From Sphagnum compactum (taxonomy: Eukaryota; Bryophyta; Sphagnopsida; Sphagnales): 64,000 nucleotides of DNA. The stretch covers positions 6,262,001-6,326,000 of the forward strand of contig OZ234501.1 in the NCBI GenBank assembly GCA_965153455.1. The letters are read 5' to 3'. The number at the start of each line of letters is the position of its first letter. Within the stretch, counting starts at the first letter, position 1. The notes beneath the pieces were generated by a model. The model saw only the letters and a list, made by a program, of their open reading frames with translations, searched no databases and had not been told where the DNA came from. Of the stretch, positions 12,940 to 25,039 are shown in pieces. The position numbers were made by a program, and so were the translations under genes.

Positions 12940-15900
12940 CCCACCTGTGGACATTAATTTACAAGTTGAATGTTAATTCGTCATTAATATTTTTGTTAAA
13001 CATCCAATTCATCTAATCCAAACCCTTGTGATCATCCTAATCCAATACCTTCCCTTGCTCCCACCCCACATGCATTAACTTAGACATGGGTTTCATCATT
13101 AGATGTCTTTGGGTCCTTTCATTTAGGCCTTTGTCGTCCTCGATTATACAACCACATCCCCATCGCTCTACAACGTGATGTACAAGTGACATTTATTTTT
13201 CCATTGGATAAGTTAACGTAAGATTTGTATAATGTGGCAGCTTGGCACTTGCTCCTTTTATTACCCCAATGGTGTCTCGCTTTGCCCCTTTGTGGTGGGG
13301 TGACAAGGCATAGGGAAACATAGATTTGACTTTAACGTTTTTTAGCAAACGATTGAGAAAACTTGCAAAAGGAAGGTTTTTGCGAACCCAAACTTTAGCG
13401 GCAAGTTTGAACTTAATCCTTCTTTTCCCACCATGATCCTCCAACTCATAAACGTCTAGTTCACAATTTAGCTCTTGGGCGTGCAAGGGAATACTCTCAA
13501 ATAGCTCACTTTTTGACACCATTTTTTCCTACACTGCATTACGCCTTAAATCAGATGGCTACTTCCCGCTTTACTTCGAAGACTATGAACCAGACCAAAA
13601 CCTCTAGCTTTTTTATTTCCTTCAAATTGGAATTCCAACAAATGCCACATTTATCGACAAACGGTCCTTCTGGGATGGTTTTTGAACAATTTCGGGATTG
13701 TTTTCATCCAAAAGATTCAATGAATGGATTGTTTCAGCTTTGTTATCATATTGTACAAAGTCACATTCCACCTCGAATTGCACGTGTATTTGGAGTGGCT
13801 TGCCTTTTAGCCATGACCAAGCCTTTAGGTGGATTTCGTCCCATTGCAATGGGGGAAACATTGTATTAACTCACAAGTCATGTTTTAGGCCTTTAATTTC
13901 GCGACAACTTTGCAACACATTTCTCCCCACACCAATTTGGAGTTGCAATTAAAGGCGGTTGTGAAGCAATAATCCACAGCATTAGGTGCACCCTACACCT
14001 TCACCCTAATTGGGTTGTTCTTCAACTAGACATGGCAAACGCTTTCAATTTGGTGTCAAGAGGGGTCATATTTTAAAAACTTTGTGCAGCAAGTGGGGAC
14101 ATCATACAATTCATCCCTTTTGTTTGTGCATTCTATGCATTTGAGTCTCCATTATTTTCCAGTCATCATAATTGTGAAGGCAATGTCACAATCATCCAAT
14201 TTGCCATGGGAACCCATCAAGGTGATCTTTTGGAAGGGGCACTATTCGCTTTAGCCCATTTTAAGGCTTTATGTTCTATAACTAGTCATTTCCCTTCTTG
14301 TCTATTTCCATCCATTGCAAATGACATTCACATCATAGGTCCTATTTTAATTATATCATCTGCATATGAGCATTTTCAAACCGAATTTCGTGTGATAAGT
14401 CTTTATATCCAACCTAAAAAATGTATAACATGGTCACCCTCTAGCTTACCACCGGACTTTAACACCCCATCCCAGTTTACCACCCCATTAGAAGGATTTA
14501 GAAGCTTAGGGGTTTCATTGGGCACTTCAACTTTCACATCATCCTTCATAAAAAATGCATTGTTAGAGGATGTTCAACATGTGGACCTTTTCACTATAAT
14601 GGATGATGTTTAAGTAACCTTTGGAATTTTAAGTCATTGTTTCATGCAATGCCCATCATGTCTTTTACGATGCACACCTCCATTTTCCACCTTAAAAAAA
14701 TCCCTTTTTTTTTTACTCCTCCTTCTTTCAAATGTTTAGATGCCTTTTGGGCCCAGGATCCTTTGATAGCCCAGAAGGACCTTTAGCTCGTAAACAAACC
14801 TCTCTCCCAATAACTTTTAGTGGCGTTAGTTTCCTATTGACAGCCACCATTGCCCCAGTAGCCTATTTAAGGAATTAGGCCTTTATCACTTCAGTCATAA
14901 CTATTAGGTTTATGGTTGATCAACATCCCTTCCTTTTTGAAGCCTTAACATAGTTGACAACAACACATTTCCTTTCTAGCAAAACCTCAAAGCAACATGT
15001 GATTTTCTACTACCCTTAGAGCCATGTGTGTCTTCCTCCATTTGAACAACTCATCAGGCAACAAATGGTTCAACTTCAAAATTCCATCTCGAAGCATCTA
15101 CACCATCATACCCTTTATACAACATGTTCTAACGAGATATTTGAGGCCCATCGTGCCCAAATTTTATCATGTTCTAGCCCAAGGGTGGGCACTTAGTTTA
15201 CAACTCGACTAGTCTTCCCAACCTTTCAATTATTTTCCCAAGTTTTTTCCATAACACATCATACGCGACTTGGATTACCCCATCCCTTAATTGTAGGTAT
15301 CTTTCGATGGAGTGCACACATCCCATTGACTTTATGGGTATCCACCTCTTACGTTGCGTTCATGCCAACAAACACTAGAACCCATGATGCAATTCGCAAC
15401 ACCATTGTTGGCATTACGTGAGATGTTAGCTTCCACATGGGACGAAAACAATTACATGCACTTCCTTCAACCACATTCAACTCCTTTCATAGATGAGTCG
15501 ACATTGTGCTCACCAAAGATGGCATTCACACCCTAGTTGACGTTATCATTATTAATCTAACGCGAGCGAATTTACTTCCCTGATCTTGCGTAACTTAAGA
15601 ATTTACCGCTTTCAATGTAGCTCAAGCCAAACAAAAGAATTGTCACAACCAACACCCCATTGATCAATTCCTCCTTTTAACAATTGAGGTATTTGGTTGT
15701 TTACACAAAACATGTCGTTGTGTTTTTATATGATTGTGCCAATGCCATTTGGAGTTTGAAAGGGCCAGAGGGCTTTCATCCTTCTATCTTGGTCATTTTT
15801 CTTCGTAAAATTTTTTCAATCACATTACAAAGGATGTAAGCATCCTCCATCTTAAGTCAGGCCATAATTAAATGTTTAATTACTTCTCGACTTCCACCCC

Positions 15901-15955
15901 TTCAAAACACACCTCCCATCACCATGGCCGACCTATTACAGGCCGTTGGTTTTTA
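12940..15955 (+). pseudogene. Non-LTR-type reverse transcriptase, heavily decayed
   Basis: Pieces of one long reverse transcriptase lie in order on the plus strand in changing frames. They are: CPTCGH near 12945 (possible zinc finger remnant); LLLLPQWCLALPLCGG near 13240; GPSGMVFEQFRD near 13660; KPLGGFRPIAMGETLY near 13820 (the 'GG-xRPIAVGE' motif); HQFGVAIKGGCEAIIHSIRC near 13930; QLDMANAFNLVSRGV near 14020 (motif A, D-x-x-NAFN); and GTHQGDLLEGALFALA near 14210 (cf. 'QGDPLGPLLFA'). In motif C, FPSIANDIHIIG replaces the usual double Asp. Downstream pieces near 15400 and 15700-15950 look like the long C-terminal region. Stops and frameshifts are numerous. The motif set suggests an ancient non-LTR lineage, perhaps Utopia-like; that name is a guess. 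Confidence 0.75.
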
Positions 15956-17078
15956 ACATGGAAAAATATGGCCAACCTAATATAGGCGATCAGTTCTGGA
16001 CATGGAAAGATTTTAAAATGTACTTTGAACCAATTTAACGTCTTGAAATTTTTCTCTTTTCTTTTTTCATACTTTTTTCACTACGCCAAAACATGGCAAA
16101 TATGACTACACCCATGATTATGTTTGTATCGTAAATACCATTCATGACTACATGACTATGTAGTCCATATGGACACATCGTTTATCCACTAGTCATACTT
16201 TTGTCTTAGTCGTAAATCCCATGGAATATATTATATGTTTATAAATTGAAATATAGGTAGGAATGGGTAGGTAGGTAGGTACATAGGCCTAAGTAGGTAG
16301 GTAAATAAAATCTTATTTAGTTTTTGGTGACAAGCCTTTTTTATTGGCCCATCACAAATTTAATATTTACACTTTGAATGTATGTAGTGCATGTATTGTG
16401 TGTAGACTAATACTTTTTCACCTAGTTATATAGTTTACAAAGTTAAACTTGTTGACAAAAGATATGGGATAAATTTACAACATTATCTCACATCATCTTT
16501 TGTCCCATACAAAAATATCCAACTTTGACCATTATTATTATTTTTATACTTTGTCCAAATGAGAAAACATAAATTTCATTCTTAGATCTAATTTTTTCCA
16601 AGATCTACATATTTATTATTATTATTATATATATCAAGTAATTTGACTAAAAATGCATTTGAATTTTCACCATTTCATACATTTGATCGACAGTGATATC
16701 TTGAATATTTTTTTTTATGAGATAATTTGTAAATAATAAAATATGTTTATAAACATATTTAAAATCAACATGGTATATGTATGTATGTATGCATGTATGT
16801 ATAATATTTCCCTACCTTTTAAAAATATATTGAATCGATAAAAATGGTATAAATGTTGTGTTATATTTATTAGTAATTATAGATAATATTAAAAAATGTT
16901 ATCTATGAAAAAATAATATTATTCGACATTTTAAAATTTTATAAATATTATTTAAATTATTTAAATGTCATACTTTTTATCAAATTTTATTCTGAAAAAT
17001 AAATTTTAATCTTATTTTTAATTTTCTTTTCAATTCATTAAATGTGATTTAATACTTATCACCATACTAGTCATCTAC
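15956..17078. other. Very AT-rich intergenic DNA with tetranucleotide repeats
   Basis: No gene is seen. Landmarks are a small hairpin (8-bp stem, 16146-16165), a TAGG-type repeat at about 16255-16310 and a TATG/CATG repeat at about 16775-16803. From 16480 to 17040 the sequence is AT-rich low-complexity DNA. Confidence 0.55.
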
Positions 17079-17427
17079 AGGTGCATTCACACTTGGTGTT
17101 AAGGACTCTAGTATTAAGTCCCCGAACACCAAGCCAGTCATCTAGGACCTAAACCTATTTACCATGAAGATTTTATGTGAAATTAATATTCACTTAATAT
17201 TAAACAATCACCCATTTAACATTGGGTGCCACCTATGATGCCACCTAGATTTTCACATAACACTGACTTTAACATTAGGTGTGAATGCACCTTAAGACTT
17301 AAACTTACTTATCATGAAATTATTTATGTTAAACTAACATTCACTTAACATTAAGCTATCACCCAATTAACATTGGGTGCCACCTAGATTTACATTTAAC
17401 ATTGAAAACATCAAGTGTGAATGCACC
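17079..17427. mobile_element. MITE-like element with inverted ends and a duplicated right half
   Basis: The left end GGTGCATTCACACTTGG (from 17079) and the right end CAAGTGTGAATGCACC (to 17427) are near-perfect inverted repeats about 20 bp long. A second copy of the right end, GGTGTGAATGCACC, lies at 17278-17291. The sequence between the two right ends (17292-17427) repeats the inner part of 17147-17291, including TTAACATTGGGTGCCACCT-like words in both. No coding capacity is present, and no unambiguous target-site duplication could be fixed. The superfamily is not assignable. Confidence 0.65.
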
Positions 17428-19635
17428 ATATGGTTGGAACGTATGGCCCGAGGTGGAGGTCATGTACCAGTATGGAGCTTTTGGTATTCCGTTGAAAACA
17501 CACCAGTGTGAACACAAAAAAATGGGAATCGCTGGCCATAGCTAGGAAGAAGCTCTTCCGTTCCGTTGTTGTCGCGCTGCGTCTATCTTCGCCCTTTCGA
17601 TGTTTGTCACCATAGCCAGAGGAGTGGTAAACCACTTCCAATCCTGCTCTTCTTGACCTTACATAGATGCGCGATCCACGAATTTCTCTTTGCCGAAAAT
17701 TTTGGTTTTGGTTTTTTCCTAGGAACTGTTGGCCTTTTTGGGGGGGGGGGGCTGGGGTGGTTTCTCCACAGACAGAGACACAGACAGAGAGAGAGAGAGA
17801 GAGAGAGAGAGTTGACAGGGGAGAAAAAGGTAAAGGGTTTGTGGGAGAAGTGCTGGGAAGAAGCTTTTACGGTAACTCTCTAATATACTCGTGAAAGAAT
17901 GATACCCATTTCGCACGGGTAGTTGTTGCGGTGGGGGAGTTCAGAAGAGTGTTTTGTAGCCCCTACTCCATCATACTTTTTTCTTTTGTTTGAACTGGTT
18001 TTTAAGTTCCGTTCGGTGCGATCCGAGGTGCTGTTGACAAGGGGTTGAAGGTGTGTGGAAGGGTTTAGGGTACTCAGCGATCGAGGTCTTTCTTGTTCAA
18101 GTGCAGGCATACTAGGGAGTGGTTTGAGATAGTGTATGTGGATGCGAGAAACTGGAAGACACCTCGTGAAGTAGGGGTTTCGCTTTTGCCAAACCCCCGG
18201 AGAATAGTCCGAATGTAAAGCTTCAAAGCGCAACTTCTGTTCTGTGGTGGCCCATTTGTTTTCCCGCAGAGAAAGAAACAACAACGGCTGCCTTCTTCCG
18301 GACTGGGCACGGCACAGGTGGTGGTGCCACATGAATCTTGCCTCGAACGGCTGTTTGACGAGGAGCCAGGGGAGCGACAAGCAGACACTGGGGACTATTC
18401 TGAACGCTTGAAACACGCTCTCTCTCTCTCGGCTTTCCAAGAACTAGAAATTATTTCAGTGGAGATTGAAGGATTTCAGAGAAAAATGTTTGGGCGGGAA
18501 GCTGGTTTATCGACGACTTCTCCGGTGAGTTTGTTCGGATTCTTCTCCTTGAATTCCACCTGCAGAGGTAGAGAAAGGTACGGTTGTTCCACATCGCAAG
18601 ACGAGCAAATTTTATGGCGTTTTTGGTCGGAGCAATAATCTTCTGCAGTGAGGGCTTCCTTTAGCATCTTGCTCGTTTCCTCAACTTTCAAAGAAGAGAT
18701 GTTCGGCATTCCACAAATCAAAACCTTCCTCATACTCTTGGGAGGGTAGATCACAAGGCTTGGGAGGCAGAGAACAAACAAGTATATTTCGAAAAGCATC
18801 ACATTTCGCTTTGTCATTCACTAAACAGGGGATGTATGTAGCAAGCTCAGGTCGTTGCAGGTGGTACTCAGTGTCCCAAAAACCTCCCCCTACTTGTAGT
18901 AGTGTTGTTAGTAGGAGAGCTGTGAATTAAACTTCAGCAGGAAAAGATGAACCTTTGAGGGATTTGAAGGGCTTTTGGCTTTTTTCTGATGTGGTATATG
19001 GGAGCTTCATTCATTCAACATCAGACATTCTCTGTGCATTTCAGTTTTAGCATATTATCTGGCATTGCAAGACATGAGTATTTTGGGGTTTTGAAAATGA
19101 TTTGCAGAGACTTTCTCACAGTAGAGAAACTCCTGTTCTTGTTGTCCTGGCATTGGTTGTCATGAAACCATGTGGTGTATAGACAACAAATTTTAGGAAG
19201 TGTTGATCTGAGATTTAAGCAAAAAGTGCACATAAAGCTTTATGGGTACCTTTGTTTGCTGGACAAAAGGGGAGGTAAAAAAGTAGGAGACTTTGAAGAG
19301 TTTTTGATCCTTGTGCAGGTTTTTGAACAGCATGAAGAGCATTAGTGGGTGTTGCTGACTCTGTTTTCAAACCTTGTGCAGGAATAGGGCTCTTGCAGAA
19401 TTACAATGAGGGAAACTTGAATGATCAGGGCACAAAGCTTGAGCATTGATTTTTTAGTTGGGTTTTAGGTTTGAAGATAAGAGCAAGCCTCTGGGACTAG
19501 TATTGGCTCAACGAGGGTTAGAGCGAGATGCAGGATGTAGCCAGTTGTACACTTAGGTCTCTTTTTCCAGTCTTGTGAGCTCCATATATGCTCTTGGGTT
19601 TTGGAGGACGGAGGTCATAAACTTGAGTGAAGAAG
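17428..19635 (+). promoter_or_regulatory. Promoter and probable spliced 5' leader of the trihelix gene
   Basis: The composition changes at about 17430 from AT-rich to mixed, gene-like DNA. A G-run (17740-17750) and a (GA)n tract (17786-17811) lie here. A strong donor-like site, TCTCCG|GTGAGT, occurs at 18525. Pyrimidine-rich acceptors ending TTGTGCAG lie at about 19317 and 19381, so a 5' untranslated intron is likely. A short ATG frame (18486-18524) precedes that donor and could act as an upstream ORF. Frames downstream of the acceptors contain stops, so it is unlikely to be coding sequence of the main protein. Confidence 0.45.
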
Positions 19636-22356
19636 ATGGAGGGTCCAGAGAAAACAGGTTCAATACAGAGGATGCAAAAGCTCGAGGATGTGAACATAGA
19701 AGATACAAACATCGTGGACATTAGTGCTGGGGTTGGGAATTTAGAGGATCCAAAAGTAGATGAGACAAAGCAAGAGGATGTGAAGATAGATGACATGAAT
19801 GTAGATGATGCTAAATTAGAAGATGGAAAGATGGACGATGAGTCAGATAATTCTCCAATTGAGGAGACAACAATTGGTGAGTGCACAGACAAGATCATTC
19901 GGGAGAGGGTGAAGGAGAGAAATGGTATCAAGAGAGAACGCAATGCAAGGTGGACTGAAGTTGAAACCTTAACTTTGATAGCTGCAAGGCATGCAGAATC
20001 CCAAAAGCACCTAAACTCAAAGTGTGGAGATTTAAGTTACCAACGAAAGTGGGTAGCCATGGCAGAGCGATGCAAAGCCGCTGGTATGCAACGATCACCA
20101 CGTCAGTTGAAGAAGCGCTGGAATTCTCTGCACTCAAATTATGTCCACATTAAAGAATGGCACAGCAGACCTGGTGCTCCCAATTTCTGGGCCATGGACA
20201 GAAAGGATCGAATGATCCACAAGCTTCCTGCTTATTTTAATGTTGTCCTCTACAAGGCTTTGGAGCACCCATCAAGCATAGTTCTGCCAAGACCTGTGAC
20301 TCCCAGCAGTAATTTGGTAAGGCTCTTGAAAGAATGGATCAAATAACCAATTATACTGTCACTCAGAGTTCCATTTCAGATTATGTCTGAAATTGAGTTG
20401 ACAGTTGCAACATATCTGTACATTATATGTATCCGGTATTACAGACTCCTTGTTTGTTAGTCTGTAAGATCTATTGTTTGAATGCTGCAGACACAGACTC
20501 TAAACCAGCCTGTTGCATATTATCCCAGGCTCTCAAACTGTTTTATATGAAAACTTACACTGGCAACTTTCCAGAACAGTAGGATTGGTCTTTTTGGCAG
20601 TGTGTTGTGAAGGATTACCATGCTAACAAATTATATGAATTCCAGGGTTCCAAACCTACTGAACCCCTCAGAGCTGATAGTGTTGAGGTGCAGGTTACAA
20701 GTGCAGGCGAGGATGCTGTAGACAGTTCTGAAGACAATGGCCGGTCCACATTCCCTGTGATCAAGTTTCATGCTTCTTCTTCAATTCCATCTACATTGCC
20801 TTTACTGCCTCTACTGCCTTCAACATCACTGTCATTGCCACTGCCACAGTTGCAGGTTCCTCCACAGTTTCGACCCCTAAGTCAACCACCTCGCATTCCT
20901 GGTGAGTTTCAATGCCTAGTGCTTCAAACAAAGGGAAGATAGCAAGCAGCTCTTTAACCATGTCTTTGCATCAAGAATTTGACCCCGTAAACTGGTTGGC
21001 TGCTTTTGATATCTTAGTTCATCTAAGATAATGGACTTACCATCTTTGGAATTGAGTGCATTTCAAAGTGAAACTAGACTTCTGAACCCCACATTCCTAT
21101 CTTTCAGGTGGTGTTTTTTGGTGTGAACAGTGAAGTCAACCAATATCAATTTCTGTATTTCTACTTAGGGGGTCAGAACTACTTCAAGGTCATTCTTTTC
21201 TTTTTTATCTTCTGGAGCCTGGACCCAAAGCTCGTACTTCTAATAAGTTCTCCATTACTGTAGGGAAATTTTGACAAGATCGTGAACTTCAACTGTATAC
21301 ACCCCATTAGGTTAATGACCTTTGAATGGAATCAGGGATTTTTTGATAGCCCATTCCAGTACAGAACAACCCAGTAACATTGATTCATTTTGATAGTTTC
21401 GCAATGTAGATAGGGAATCAAAGGGCATGGATTGGGCTTAGATGCTTGCTTGTACAGGGAAAAGCTAAAACAAAATGAAGATTGACCTCACAGGCCCTAG
21501 AATGACATTGCTATTGACTTTTTTCATTAGCTATGTCTCGAGTGCTAGCCAACATCATGAAAGAGTCATCCTGTCACTTCTGGAAATGTGACAGAAACTT
21601 AAAATACAGCTTTATTGTAGTGGGTTGCCAAAATCACAGGCAGATCATTTAAGCTTTATCTACACCTAGTGTGGGGAGCTGATGAAGTCAGTGGGTAATT
21701 ATGGCAGCTTGTGACTGCTATTCATGATGAAGGTGGAGGTCTGACACCTTGTGAGCAACTCTCACAAGGTTATGACTGCTCTCATTGTTGTGTTACTGTA
21801 ATTGTGTTGTGGTGGAGATTTCTCTGCAATCTCATAGATATGTGGAAGGGAATACTTGTATGGCTTGCAATATGTACATTCTCACTGCTCTAGATACAGT
21901 TCAGTTTTCGATATTGATAAGTGAGCACTTGAAATTTCATCCATTATGTCACCAAACACTTGTGATGGAATCAGGAGGGGCTGATGATAATTGCTTTATA
22001 TTTGTATGCACTTGATGATGGATGAGAGTTTGCAGGTGGATTGATCAAAATGCTAATATTTTGTTGGCTTCTCATCAGGATATGCCCCATCAAGTGCACC
22101 AATTCAACCAGAGGATCTGAAGAAAGTGTGGCTAGAGACATTTCTTCTTGGTTTTTCAGTGGATCCAAAGGTCATTGAAGCTTTAGATCTTGAGGAAGTC
22201 ACTGTTGAAGTGTTACTAGATGAGGGGACTGAAGATGGGGTGTACAAGGTGTTGAAGATGGTGGCAGAGGCAACTGGAGTCAATATTACAGTGGGCCAAC
22301 AAGCACGGGTCTGGCATGCAGTTAGACAGTGGCGGGATGAAAAATTGAAAGCATAA
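19636..22356 (+). CDS. Trihelix / Myb-SANT-like DNA-binding protein, three exons
   Basis: Exons are 19636-20316, 20646-20901 and 22079-22356, with canonical GT-AG sites and matching phases, giving 404 residues. Residues 15-80 are acidic with a loose 10-11-residue repeat (KLEDVNIED, QEDVKIDDMNVDD). Residues about 103-212 form a trihelix-type domain: ARWTEVETLTLIAARHAE, then KWVAMAERCKAAGM, then LKKRWNSLHSNYVHIKEW, then NFWAMDRKDR and KLPAYFNVVLYKALE. The linker is Pro/Ser/Leu-rich. The C-terminus (residues about 312-404) is a second helical region (VWLETFLLGFSVDPKVIEAL to ARVWHAVRQWRDEKL), probably for protein contacts. The likely role is a nuclear transcription factor. Targets are unknown. 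The start is the first ATG of the frame after upstream stops. Intron 2 (1.2 kb) carries a dispersed repeat. Confidence 0.85.
21655..21890 (+). repeat. Dispersed ~235-bp repeat, copy 1, in intron 2 of the trihelix gene
   Basis: This stretch matches the reverse complement of 53290-53530 along its length. Shared words include GGGAGCTGATGAA, TCAGTGGGTA, TGATGAAGGTG, TTGTGAGCAACTCTCA, AGGTTATGACTGC and GGAGATTTCTCTGCAA. By eye about four of five bases agree. It has no coding frame. Class unknown: it could be a SINE, MITE or solo-end fragment. Confidence 0.8.
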
Positions 22357-24204
22357 GAGTTTGAAGGTGGGTGCACATTCTTTCGAATAATTCCTGTCAA
22401 TGCTAGTTGCTGCACTTTGTGGGGCTGAAGCTCTGTACAAAATTAAATCAAGGTGGGTTGCTAAAGAAATAGAAGTTTACAACTAGCAGAATGACATCCT
22501 GTAAATTTCACTGAAGGATGTGCCTTAAGGATATTTTTCAGCTGGATGATGCACCTTTAGAATTTATATCCACCTCTTAGAACGTGTGTTTTGAATGGGC
22601 CAAGACCAAGTCTCAATCAAAATTGAGCCATGAGCCTTTTGGAATTTCAGTTTGTACTTGGAGCCATGTGTACTTGTTGCAAACTTATATTCTTCTAGGA
22701 TTTCCTTTCTCTTGGAGAGGCAGGACCATGCTTCATTCAACTGCTTGTGTTTCTGGGAGACTTGCAGACCAGCAACAGCTAGCTCCTCTCCTGACTATAT
22801 TGTCCTGGTTGCAGGTCCAGAAAACTGTTGGATTTATGCATGAGGGGCAGTGGCAGCAATTTTATCAGGATCTGAGAAGAGTCATCAACAATCAACTCCT
22901 CAAGGGTCAAAGTATACCAGGTTCATTGTACTTGGTTCGGAGAGTACAGAAAAGATGATTTTTGGTGCATTCTGGGTTATGCAGCTGTCAACATAGAGAT
23001 GGAAATTAGTTTGGAAAAAACAATAAGCAGCACTTTCTCCTGGACTTTACTGACTTTAATGATCCCAGGTGATTGGTCCTTACAAAGCCAAGGATCTGGA
23101 AATTGCTTTCAGTGATCATACTATTTCCTGATGTGATTTTTGTACAAGGAAGATTTTTTACACTAACAAATGCAAGATGCTGGTTGTTTCCTCCATGAAG
23201 CCTTCAAACTTCAAGCATTTCAAATGAGTGGCAGGTCCTTAACATTGTATTGCCAGTTTGGACTGCTGTTGACATCTAGAAGGTTCTGAAGACTTTGAAG
23301 CTTGGAGGGAGGATTATGAAATATGTATGCAAGTTCTTAAGGCCAGGCTATTGGAAATTCTGGTAAACTGGGAGACAGTCCCAGGTACATCCTGGGAGGT
23401 AGAAAAACCAGAGGGTAAAGGATTTCATAAAATCCTGCTGATGGGCATTTATGAGTGCAAGATGCATGGTGGGCATTCCTGCTAGTATGGTGAACATTAC
23501 AGAACTAAATCCCCAACCTTAAAAGGTACTAGAAAGTACCATGCTACTACACAATCTCTTACAAGATCATCACTTTTTGCCTTTCTTAACTGGTGAATAG
23601 AAGAAACAATGAGTGACAAGGTTGTTCATACTCAGGTGGTTGATTGTAAATACAACTGGATAAGGCGTGATGCTTGCACTAACCAGTAATAGTGATAAAA
23701 CACTAGTAGCAAGGTTTTGAGGTCACATGTCTGAATATTTTGTGCTCCAAGAAGGGGGAAACTTAAAGAGGAAGTTCAGTCTTTCTTGTGGATTACGAGC
23801 TGGAGCTGCAGAGAAGGAATTGGCAATTTGAAAGTGATTGGTGGTTTGATTCAATCACAAATGCATTCATTAGAGGAGGGAGTAGGTGTCAAAGGTATTC
23901 AAAGGGTTTTTCATGGCTATGGTGATGTCTTGGGGTGCGAGGCACAAGTTCTAAAATTTGTGAAGGCAAAACAAGGCCTTTGATTTTTGGAGGCAAGACA
24001 AAGTCTTTTGTTTCTTGTCTTGAAGGCTCAAAATCACATTGCTTCAAGGATTCTTTTAGCTATTCACTAATTAAGGTTTGAAAAAATTCACAAACCTTGT
24101 CGCAACAAATGAATAATGTCCACAAGGAGAGTAGGAATGTTTGCCAAAAGGAAAGATCTTCAACAAAACAATGAAAAACTCATCATCTTCTTCTGTATCG
24201 AAAA
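22357..24204. other. 3' flank of the trihelix gene, no further gene supported
   Basis: The first few hundred bases are probably 3' untranslated sequence. A plus-strand frame (22584-22958) contains a plausible peptide (VGFMHEGQWQQFYQDLRRVI) after a TTGCAG at 22815, but it has no partner exons and I did not call it. The remainder is unremarkable. Confidence 0.4.
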
Positions 24205-24228
24205 CATAGGAGATTTTGATCTCCTATG
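24205..24228. repeat. Perfect 10-bp hairpin
   Basis: CATAGGAGAT, loop TTTG, ATCTCCTATG. The stem is perfect but short. It lies in gene-free DNA between the trihelix and kinesin genes. Confidence 0.7.
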
Positions 24229-25039
24229 TTGGATTGAACTTCACTTTTAAGAAATGTTACAAAATTGAGGCATTGTTGAAAAGCTTGGAACAAGCAACTT
24301 TCATTCAAACTTGGTTGAGCATTTCAGGGTTGTGCTAATCTCCCAAAAAATGTTCATTCAAATGCCACTCGCTTCCAACACATGCACTTTGTAAGCTATT
24401 TCACGTCTTTCTCTTCATGTATGTATCCTTTCTTTCCTTTAAACCTCAATCTTGTTAAATGTTTGCAAAACAAAAAAGAAAAAAACCTAGAAAAAACAAA
24501 AAAATGCTTCTAAGCAAAACTTATGCAAGCAACAAAAGGCAAGGAGCTTGTGAGGACTTCTTTGGTATTCGCATATGTAGGAAATTCAACATGATTTTGG
24601 ATCATGATGAATTGAGATGCATTTTTGTGTTTTGGGCGTCATTGGCCCCATGTGGTATTTTTTAATTACCTTTGTAATTCCATCTTTTGACTTGGGCAAA
24701 TAGAAGCTTTTGATGCCATGTTTGCCCTAGATAACTTTATTGTGTAGTCAATTGAAATAGCCACCAAGAAAACAAAGTTGCTTCCTTGACATCCCACCAC
24801 AAGCACATGGTAGTCATCAATCTTATGTGGACAAAATGAAATAAAAACCATGTTCAAACCTACATTAGAAATGAATATTTATAATACGGAACCCTCAATT
24901 TAAGCATAGCCTAAATGTGTCTTAGTGCATTCCACTCGTGGGGTCAATGGAGCTCAAAGGAAAAACATTAACAAGATTTTAGAAAATACTCAATATTAAC
25001 AAATGGGTTTGTTTGCAATCTTTGGTAATGTGTTTTTTC

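Noticed and set aside
13193-13522. 109-residue minus-strand open frame
   Set aside because: It overlaps the plus-strand reverse transcriptase relic (LLLLPQWCLALP region) and is its antisense shadow.
17880-18440. 186-residue minus-strand open frame
   Set aside because: It lies antisense in the probable 5' leader of the trihelix gene, has no recognisable motif or partner exons, and is rich in residues expected from chance frames in mixed DNA.
22584-22958. Possible extra exon downstream of the trihelix gene (VGFMHEGQWQQFYQDLRRVI)
   Set aside because: The gene already has a stop at 22354-22356 and no in-frame upstream exon or start could be linked to it.
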